Source of the DNA: Polytrichum commune
Taxonomy: Eukaryota > Streptophyta > Polytrichopsida > Polytrichales > Polytrichaceae
DNA: 64,000 nucleotides
Assembly: GCA_950295325.1 (NCBI GenBank)
Contig: OX485803.1
Coordinates: forward strand, 63,503,554 to 63,567,553
Direction of reading: 5' to 3'
Part shown: positions 56,143 through 64,000 of the stretch, in pieces
Position numbering within the stretch: position 1 is the first letter of the stretch
How the letters are laid out: each line of letters starts with the position of its first letter
Notes under the pieces: generated by a model
Database searches by the model: none
What the model saw: only the letters and a program-made list of their open reading frames with translations
Told to the model about the DNA's origin: nothing
Position numbers and translations under genes: made by a program

Positions 56143-57053
56143 ATATTTGTGTTGCATGTGACCAAGCTAAAATATTTAGAAGGGCCAATGTTGGTAGGTT
56201 AACATTCTCTTCCAAGGACTATGAAGATAACATGTGAAAGTTATTATTGAGAAGGCATTATATGCAAGTTTTGAGTTTTGTAAGGCCGAACGAATATTTC
56301 AAAGAACACTCTTCTTTTAGTCCCATAAGCATTTCGGCTCCCTGGACTTTAAAATCAATTTCATTTCATGCACCACTCAAACATAGGTGTCCAAATACAA
56401 ACAGTGATCACACACAGCCCATATTCCTTGAATTATCCTTGTTGCTAGCCAGGCTGCCCTATACTAAAACTTACGATATTTGAAGTCAACCATTGGAGCC
56501 ATATGAAGTCAAGTTTAAACTGCATTTCGAAAACTGAAGTATTGATCTTCCTATCTTTTGTACAAAATTGGAAACACGGGCAACATACATATGAGGTGAG
56601 CATGAGCCTATTTATGATAATAAAAGATCGTTGATGTGCTGCATGAAGATACTAAAGCCACAAGTGTCTACAAGAATTTTCCAAGTGTCATTTGTAACAT
56701 ATGGATATTTAGGTGACCGAGTGCTTAGGGCAAGCGTCAGAGATGGCACCAACATGTACTTGTATTACAAGAAGACAGACCACCGCATTCTTCTTCCAAA
56801 CTCATGGGGAACTATGCACAACCCAAACATGCATAAATAAACAATATGTGCTTGTAGCTGGTTACGTACACATTGACAAAAATGAGCACGGGAGCCAAAA
56901 CATGTATGCAGAATCCAAGTCCCTTACTTACCATCCACCAATTTGAACCAGCATTTACTGGGTTGATATTCACATATTACAATTGAATAGCATGCATTGT
57001 CTATAGAAAACTATGGAAGCTTCTTTCTTTCATCTATACTAACAGTTGGTGGG
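56143..57053. other. Intergenic, 3' side of ClpR4
   Basis: No recognisable gene; includes the ClpR4 3' UTR next to 57053. Confidence 0.4.
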
Positions 57054-59999
57054 TTAACCCAACCCTGTTTCACCAGACCCATAAGTTGCAGGCCTCTCCA
57101 CAACACGAATCCCAGCCTTCTTATCCCACTCCTCAGCCCTAAGGGTCTCAGCCATAGCTTCTTGTCCTCGCCACAGTATCTATAGAATCCACAGCAGACA
57201 CAACATGAGAAAATTGTCTCATCGCCCTTACTTGGAGCAGCAAAATAAAATACTCACATAGGAACATCCCTACATCTCAATATACACAACTTTGAGATAC
57301 AAAATAAGGCTGGCAAATGTTGTAGCAATTACTAGACAGGGTGCAAGTGAATCAATGATTCAGAATCAGTGGCTATAGCTATTTGGTTCCCTTCTGAAAC
57401 TATATTCATATTGAGCAACTCAGCTATATATAGATATATATATCCATAGTACAGAAAGCAAGTGGAAGTTGATTTGCAAACTTCTCTCCAGAGTTATGAA
57501 CAATTATTTGGGCCGCTTTACAAGTCCAAATTCTTACATCAATAATCACCATACGCATACATTTCAGAAACTTCTCCAGGGAAAAAGAAAACTGACCTTA
57601 TCGGCAACACCAAAGTCCACAGCCTTGCGTGGGTTCATGTAAAAAGGCCTTTCCATAACCTTTGAAACCTTCTCATAAGGCTGCAAACATAAGCATAACA
57701 CAAGACACATCTCAGTGTCTGGAGACTAAGGGGTTTCAGGAGATAGTGATGTGACTAAGTCATATGTGTAAGACATGAAAGTAAAAGAGTAAAATTTATG
57801 AGTTGTTGATGTTCACAAGAACGCCTGTGGATGCATCAGTTTATTCTACACAGAAAGGTGAGTGAGTTACATTGCCAGTATGCTTTGCTAATAATTCCAC
57901 CAATGTATTCCTGTTGTGGACAACCTGCAGAGGCAGAGCACAAGACACTTTCAGATCTTCTACCATGAAGAAACTACAAAATCAGTCATCACAATTAAAA
58001 GAAGGAAGCAAAATACTTGATTCTGAAAAACTATGAGGATGAACCCCAGCTGAGAAGAACATTCGAAGAGCAGTGAAAGGCAGACAGGAAAAAGAGAGAA
58101 CCTCTTTAGCCCGGATGTGAACATCAATAGCAGGCATCTGGCCAGTTGATGGTAACCGAGGCTGCTGGATCATGGCTGCACAACGAGCCAGTGATATTGT
58201 CAATACACCAAATCTATCATTATACTGTACGAGAAACTAGAGTTAGAGATAAACAACAGATTTTGAGCCAGTTGAGCCCTAAGGTGAAGTCCATGACCAC
58301 TTCTGTGATCACCAAAAGATAATGGCTAAAGCAAGACAAAAGCATCTAACACTTTGCTAATAAGTAATTGAACTGCCTACTACCCGAACATCTCCTAAAT
58401 TCCCTAAGTTTCAAAGTCAAGCATGTGCTGAAAATTCACCAAGGACAAAGTGTCTCCACTGCTTCCACGAATGCTCCTTCTCTCTAATTAACTCCAATTA
58501 CATGATTCTCTCTTGATTTTATCTTTTTATTTGTGAGGTGCCTCTCTGTCCAGATGGAGAAACACAATTCCATTCCATTGGTCCACATGACTACACACCT
58601 GTAGAATGAGGCATCATGTAACGCCTGCCCTTCATTCCAGCTGCTAGAAGCAAGCAAGCTTGTCCAATGGCAGCACCAACTGCTACTGTTTGAATCTGCT
58701 CAAGACAAACAATATTAATCTCAATTATCAAGTAAAAATGCAAGAACTAATCAGAAAAGTACCTCATAATAGCTCAGCAACTAACAAGAGACATCAATAC
58801 CTCATTCTTGACATTCATCATAGTATCATATATTGCAAATCCTTCTGTCTCCATGCCAACCTGTTCAAGCAGAGACAGCACATTATTCCAGGTGGTCAGC
58901 TCCAGAAACAAAGAAAGTAAAAAATACTGCAGACTGTCAATGACGGACTAACCAGTGCCAGTAAGTGCCACAGACTCATCGCAGTCACTACTTACTTGAC
59001 AATTCAAACAATTGCTGCTGCTACTACTTCACAGCCTTATGTCTCCTAATGGTGCATTCACTTACTGTTTCACCATCAGCACGGGATGTTCCAGTTGAAT
59101 TGATGTACACATAAGTGGGTTGTCGTGGGTCCATCCACTGCAGATATAACAACTCCGCGATAACTAATTCTGTCACAGCTGGCACAAGCTGTCCCCAATA
59201 CAATTCAGACAACCCAATAATGTTAAGAGTGCGATAGCAGAACTTTTGCCAAGCCTATCAAAACGGAAGTAGAAAACACAGGATGACGACCTGATACTTA
59301 TTGCACCCAATAATATCACAGGTTCATTTGCCCAATATATCCTAGAACATAATTTCCTTGTTCCATCAAGTATATCAGAGTCTCTTGGAGCTCCTAATTC
59401 AGATTGGTCTGATTTAGTACTTGATTTCATATCTTGAGATAAACAATTCCCGCAAGGACCAAAAAACTTACAGGCATTCCAATGTAGACAATTCTACTGT
59501 TCAAAAGCAACGATGGAAGATCAGGAGGAGGTCGGCGAGGTCTGTGCTCATTGTATGATGTTGATCTTTCAACCTGTCACAGAATCCGCAAGTTAATAAC
59601 CACTTTTAGGTTTCCGTATACAGACTTTTTTGTCATGCCAAATCTTAATCAACGTTAAAGATGGCGTTTGTGTGGAATGAGAAACCACCAACACCCAAGC
59701 ACGCATCCAATTACCTGAGCTGGAGCTGCCATCATAACATTATCAGCAACGATATCCAACAACGGAGGTCCACTAGAAGTCCCCCGTGCATTCGCCAGTT
59801 GAGCTTTGCCCAAATCAGTGGAAGCTGCAGCTGCAAGGTGGGCAAGAAAAGGGTCATTTGGGAAATGAGGCATTTTCATTGCCATATTCACCCTCGCCGG
59901 CCTCGCCCTTGGCAAGCCTTGCGTCTTCAAGAGGGAACCCACTTTTGTCTTTGGAGTTTTCCATAGCCCCTGCAGCGTGCTGCACTCCAGCGTAGCCAT
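57054..59999 (-). CDS. CLPR4: ClpR4, non-catalytic plastid Clp core subunit, 9 exons
   Basis: Exons 59999-59715, 59573-59472, 59188-59066, 58860-58801, 58695-58599, 58175-58102, 57924-57871, 57680-57597 and 57179-57054 join in perfect phase (334 aa). The N-terminus is basic and transit-peptide-like. Family blocks follow: DLPSLLLNSRIVYIGMP, LVPAVTELV, YVYINSTGTSR, GMETEGFAIYD, HSTAMIQQPRLPSTGQMP and ILWRGQE. The ClpP catalytic residues are absent: Gly201 for Ser, Gln226 for His, Pro277 for Asp, as expected of an R subunit. ClpR4 sits with ClpR1-3 and ClpP1 in the R-ring of the chloroplast Clp protease. The start is the first in-frame ATG; an AG near 60043 suggests a 5' UTR intron. The gene looks fully intact. 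Confidence 0.95.
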
Positions 60000-61008
60000 A
60001 GCTCCCTTCAATTCCAACAAGAAACCTCTCCTTCTTTAATACCTGCAAAATTACAATTCAACCTCACATCACCAACACTTCAGGCATCAACACTATCTTC
60101 ATAAGCAAAGCCCCTTCACCTTTCAAAAAGATGCGCAACCTCTCTTGAACACGCATTCAAATCTTACCTGCACCTAATCCATTCCTTCTAGGTCTAATCT
60201 CCTCCAACACAAAAATATCCACCCGAGTAGAAATATTTATTTAATTCACAACCACATTCTATACAAAAAAACCATATACAAAACAAAAGCCCTAAAACCC
60301 CAACCTCTCCTCTTCAACCTTACCACACTCTCTCTCGCGCGCTCTCTTTTTACAAGCCTATACGTTATCTCCAAAAGGAATTTATCCAAGAATTACTAAA
60401 AATTTGACATCTTACACACACACACACACCTACCCAGCTGCGACTTGAAATCTCTACTCACAGATTCAACTTGCACTCATCCTCATACATCAAAAATTCT
60501 TCAAAGCTAGCAATACCCTACTGCCCTGATTTTGGCCACACTATCAATTCTACACCTCAATCCCCTTCCAGGACCACAACCAGGAACACTGTGTGTAAAG
60601 AGCAAGAGATTTTGAAGCTACCATAACCCTACTGCTGCTGCCATAAATCAATTGCTTCTGTAACCACACTCTATCGATTCTATTGTGTTCTGATGGTCAT
60701 TTTAACACGAACGAAAGGTAAGTGAAGTGCAAGAGCGATTACAGCGTATTGAGAAATGTTGTTGTGGGGGTGTGGCGAAATTAGGCTGGTGCAGGAGGCA
60801 TAATGCAATCGTTTCCTGCCGGAAGGAATGCAGCAAGGCCGTGCATCCAAAGAGGCAGAGAATCCTCGACTGGATGAGAGAGGCAGCGAGCGACACCGAG
60901 GAAGGAGTGGATGAACAGACACCGAAAGTGAAGATGAATAGACACAAATTTTCATCTAGTGTGATACTGGTGACTAGTGCAAGTTTGCACCTCAAGTTTT
61001 CATGGCAA
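60000..61008. other. ClpR4 upstream region
   Basis: Contains the ClpR4 leader, probably with a UTR intron, a (CA)n run near 60417-60429, and then non-coding sequence. A plus-strand open frame at 60727-61113 crosses into a TIR element and has no motif, so it is not called. Confidence 0.4.
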
Positions 61009-61584
61009 CTAAGGGGGCCGCTTCACACTATGGCCGAAGGTCGAGAGGCCATCAATTTCCACCAATCATATTCCAAGAAACCAAGAGTTCGGCCTCTCGA
61101 CCCTTCACACTAAGGCCAAAGTTCAAAGGCCGTCACAATGTAAAACAATTACTTTTTGAAGAAGGCGGCGGACTCTCGAAGGAAGTTTGGGTCGGATGGG
61201 AATGGAAACCCAAACTATGGTCAAGAGGATGTCGGTTTTTTCCCATAAAAAAATCAATCATTGACAAGATCTTAGCCGTTAGATTGGAGGGGTTGTTTTG
61301 GACAAGGAATTAAGTGGGATGTTCTTTTGGGTTTGGACTCTAGGCTTGGCTTTTGGAGGCTGCACACTATGGCCATCCAAGTTGAGAAGCCGTGGGAGTT
61401 CAGGGCCAAAAGTTTGGACTTTGGGCTTGGCCTTTGGAGGCTTCACAATATGCTTGACCGAAGGCTCCAATTCCTTTATTTTATTGGCTATTTTCAGCCC
61501 ATTTCTTTGGACTCTCAACAAAGTTTGGCCACTCAATCCCACAGCCTCTCAACTTCAATGGCCATAGTGTGAAGCGGCCCTTAG
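61009..61584. mobile_element. MITE family B-like TIR element, 576 bp
   Basis: Ends are CTAAGGGGGCCGCTTCACAC (left) and the inverse of CTAAGGGCCGCTTCACACTA (right), continuing to ATGGCC on both sides. The interior has further GGCC/TTCACA repeats and no real gene. Target duplication unclear because the end itself reads CTA/TAG. Confidence 0.75.
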
Positions 61585-61715
61585 GTCCGGTTCACACGAG
61601 TCCCAATTTTAGAGGATACTTCACACACAAGCCATGAAATAGTGAGAGCCCCATGTAGTGTGGTCACAGGCCCTCAAGTGTAGTGCGAAGTCAGATGTGA
61701 CCGGGCCCTCAAGTA
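61585..61715. repeat. Partial family B copy
   Basis: Contains GTGTGGTCACA and GAAGTCAGATGTGACCGGGC, matching the inverse of 53.70-53.79 kb, and ACTTCACACACAAGCC, matching the element end at 53.38 kb. Directly abuts the TIR element, so it may be a nested or truncated relative. Confidence 0.6.
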
Positions 61716-61899
61716 AAGAAAAGAAAAGAAAAAATAATGCCCATGTATTAATACCGGCATGAATGTGAGCCCGTTGGCCTTACAATGATCACAGTGTTTC
61801 GTGATGCAATATAAGGTGTTTTGCCTCTTTTGGGAGGTGGGCTCTGGTGGTGTACTAGTTATCCCAAATTTTTAGGGTGGGGGGACGGGTGTTTGTTTG

Positions 61900-64000
61900 T
61901 TATCTAATTTTTTTCTTGTTTAGGACTAGGTATGTGAGGTATTTGATGGCATTTTGATGTATGCCTTTCATGAGAGTTTTAATGTTGGGCTTTGAAATTT
62001 TTAATTTTGTAAGTTTGTTTATGGAATTTTCATGTATGGCTCCTCTTACTCCTGTTGTGATGGTGATGAGGGGGTTGGTTTCCCATCCATTATTTTGTAT
62101 ATTGTTAATTAGTGGGTCATATTAGGTGAGTTTATGCATGAGGGTGTGTTCAGAGAATCTTTCATGACAGTATGTGAATTCGATGAAGTGGATTTTGTGG
62201 TTGGGATATGGTGATATGGGTGGTTGTGTCTGGGTTGGAGCTCCGATTATGCATAGGATGTCCAGTCATAATTTGGCATGGCATTGACATGGTGTTTGGA
62301 GGCATGTGCATTGAAGGATCCATTATGGGATTGTTTATTCTTGTGGTTGGTTGTTAAGATTGCCTGCATTGGTTAGGGTAAAGAACCGCGTATTTTTGTT
62401 GGTTTGTAGCGTCTGAGTAATTAGGTGTATTGTTTTGTTATGTTTTGCGATTCTTAGGCCTATTAGGTATGGGTGTTCACATGTTGATAGGAGGTGGGGC
62501 CATGTATCTCTTTCGTTTTTGTGGCATATTGTACAACTAGGATTTTGGTATGTGAGGGGCCAAAAGATGTTCTTCCGGTGGTTGCCCATGTATTGGGCAT
62601 ATCTGAATTTTAGTGTTTGTGTGATTTGGGTATCCGGCACATTTCCATTATCCCAAAAGTGGTTGGAGAATTTTTGGTTTATTTTGGTGTTTGATAACCA
62701 CTTGTCTACGTATGGAAATTTATTCTTGGTTGATATGACTTCACGGTTTTTGTGTTCTTTTGTTATGAATATGTGTAGGTTATGGATGGCTCCGTCACGT
62801 GTGGTTGTTGGGCAACTGGCTAGCTAGTAGAGGATAGGGTGGGCTATGTGTATATGTGGGATAGTGGTCGTTTTTTCGGTGAGTGTCCCCTCATTAGCTA
62901 GTGTGTCGGCTATTTCATTTATGGTGATACATGAGTGTGCTCTTACTTTGTGGATGTGGATTTTGTGTGGGGTCCAATATATTTGATGTACTATGGTTGC
63001 TATGAGTAATTTGTTTGGGTGGTGATGTTGTGATGTTGGATGTTGTATGTGGTTGTTTATTAAGAATATGCTATTAAGGTTATATGCGAATATGTGTGTG
63101 TCTACTCGGGTGGTTTGTATAGTTTTCATAGCAATGAGTATTGCATTGAGTTATACTCTGAGTATGTTTGATATCCATGTAGTCTTTTTGATATTTGGGT
63201 GTTGTTGTTGGGGTTGTATACTCCTGATCCTGCATTGTTTCCCTCTATTTGTCCTTTTGGGTTTGTGGAGGGTGGGATGAATGACCCATCCGTGTATATG
63301 CATTGATGTGGTTGACATTTAAGTGGATGGATGTGGTTGTACGTGGTTAGTAAGGGTATTGTAGTGATGTTTTTAGGGGGTGGGGTGTGTTTATGTTGGG
63401 GGCATTTTTCCATGCATTGAATAATTCAACATTATAGTGTGTGGGGGTTGGGTTTGATGGGATGAGTGTCTATGTGTGTGTTACTTGTTTGTTTTAGAAT
63501 ATGTTGCACTTTGTTTGGGGTTTGTAAGTTTGCGGTTGGGTTTGTTTGGTTGTGTATGCACATGATTGATGTGAGCGATGCTTCGATGTATTTGGTAATA
63601 TTTTGGCCATTCTGGTGTGGGGTCGTAGTGTATGGTGTGGGTGGTATGGTTGTTATTATGTGTATGTCAACATTTGTGGTGAGTGGGAGTTATTGTGGTG
63701 TCCACTCCGTGTGGTTGACTATGAGGATGGTGATTGTATGTGCATCTTCTTTGGCAGCCGTTCTAGCCCAGTGGATGGCTTCTACAGTTGTGTTGTGGTC
63801 CGTGGGGAATGCTAGGCCTATTCCTTTCCCTTTGGAGGATTTCACATGTCCCATCGAGCCAAATAGTATGTCCCGGTTGTGTGTTGATGAGTTATATTGT
63901 GTGAGTTGGATGGGGCAAGTGAGGGGGGATGCATAGTATGAGTGTGTGATTCTAAAGGAGTTTATTAATACTTTGGTGATTTCAGGGTGTAATGTTTGAT
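61900..64000 (-). pseudogene. Decayed LINE (RNase H and zinc-knuckle end of ORF2), truncated by the window
   Basis: On the minus strand the order is: unassigned linker (about 63900-63430, SSKGKGIGLAFPT, AAKEDAHTITILIVN); RNase H (IYTDGSFIPP, then NLNSIFLINN, HKVRAHSCIT, NEIADTLANEG); zinc knuckle (CTICHKNERDTWPHLLSTC); a conserved tail (NPLITITTGVRGAIH, NAIKYLTYLVLN); and the stop at 61900-61902. Stops interrupt the frame (for example 62824 and several near 63420-63700) and it shifts near 63150. RNase H acidic and Gly positions are altered (AYNLNSI, CITINE). This is the C-terminal half of an L1-type ORF2 with RNase H; the reverse transcriptase would lie beyond 64000. The coding strand is very poor in G. 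Confidence 0.8.

Noticed and set aside
60727-61113. 128-codon plus-strand frame upstream of ClpR4
   Set aside because: Crosses the boundary of a TIR element, has no recognisable domain and no support from splice sites or repeats of coding character.
63466-63936. 156-codon plus-strand frame, Cys/Val/Met-rich
   Set aside because: Shadow of the A/C-rich LINE coding strand; its odd composition comes from the G/T-rich complement.

Overview
The window is nuclear DNA of a land plant. It has spliceosomal introns with GT-AG borders, a plant-consensus U2 snRNA, a nucleus-encoded plastid ClpR4, an ankyrin-Raf-like kinase, secreted eight-cysteine lipid-transfer-like proteins, and a Copia, a MULE, a LINE and several MITE families. 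A fungal-style BBE-like oxidase and low gene density suggest a non-seed plant such as a liverwort or moss. That is an inference; no gene here fixes the species.

Layout. 0.2-3.0 kb (+): 8-exon type I membrane protein resembling the V-ATPase accessory protein VAS1/VOA1 (Ac45). 4.88-5.08 kb (+): U2 snRNA. 6.3-8.3 kb (-): secreted BBE-like FAD oxidoreductase. 9-19.9 kb and 31.2-46 kb: a duplicated block carrying three intact lipid-transfer-like (LTP) genes (16.2-17.0, 31.8-32.4, 40.0-40.7 kb) and one dead copy (12.6-14.1 kb); a fourth intact paralogue lies at 42.8-43.5 kb. All four genes share a two-exon structure with a 17-nt last coding exon. Between the copies sits an 11.2-kb Mutator-like element (19.97-31.16 kb) with TIRs, a 9-bp target duplication, an 891-aa MURA-type transposase (+) and a convergent multi-exon gene (-) ending in a Ulp1/C48 protease domain. 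A Copia LTR element (33.30-38.91 kb, -) sits between the two LTP genes of the second block. 46.6-51.0 kb (-): ankyrin-protein kinase (integrin-linked-kinase-like) with a CaaX-like C-terminus. 51-57 kb: repeats, MITEs and a decayed tRNA-Pro. 57.05-60.0 kb (-): ClpR4, 9 exons. 61.0-61.6 kb: a TIR element. 61.9-64.0 kb (-): decayed LINE with RNase H and zinc-knuckle remains, running off the window end.

The host genes are unrelated housekeeping or secretory genes with no operon-like logic. The interesting biology lies in the mobile elements and in the LTP cluster, which has evolved by duplication, probable gene conversion, microhomology deletion and insertion. All exon joins were read by eye from splice consensus and reading phase; none is backed by transcript data.
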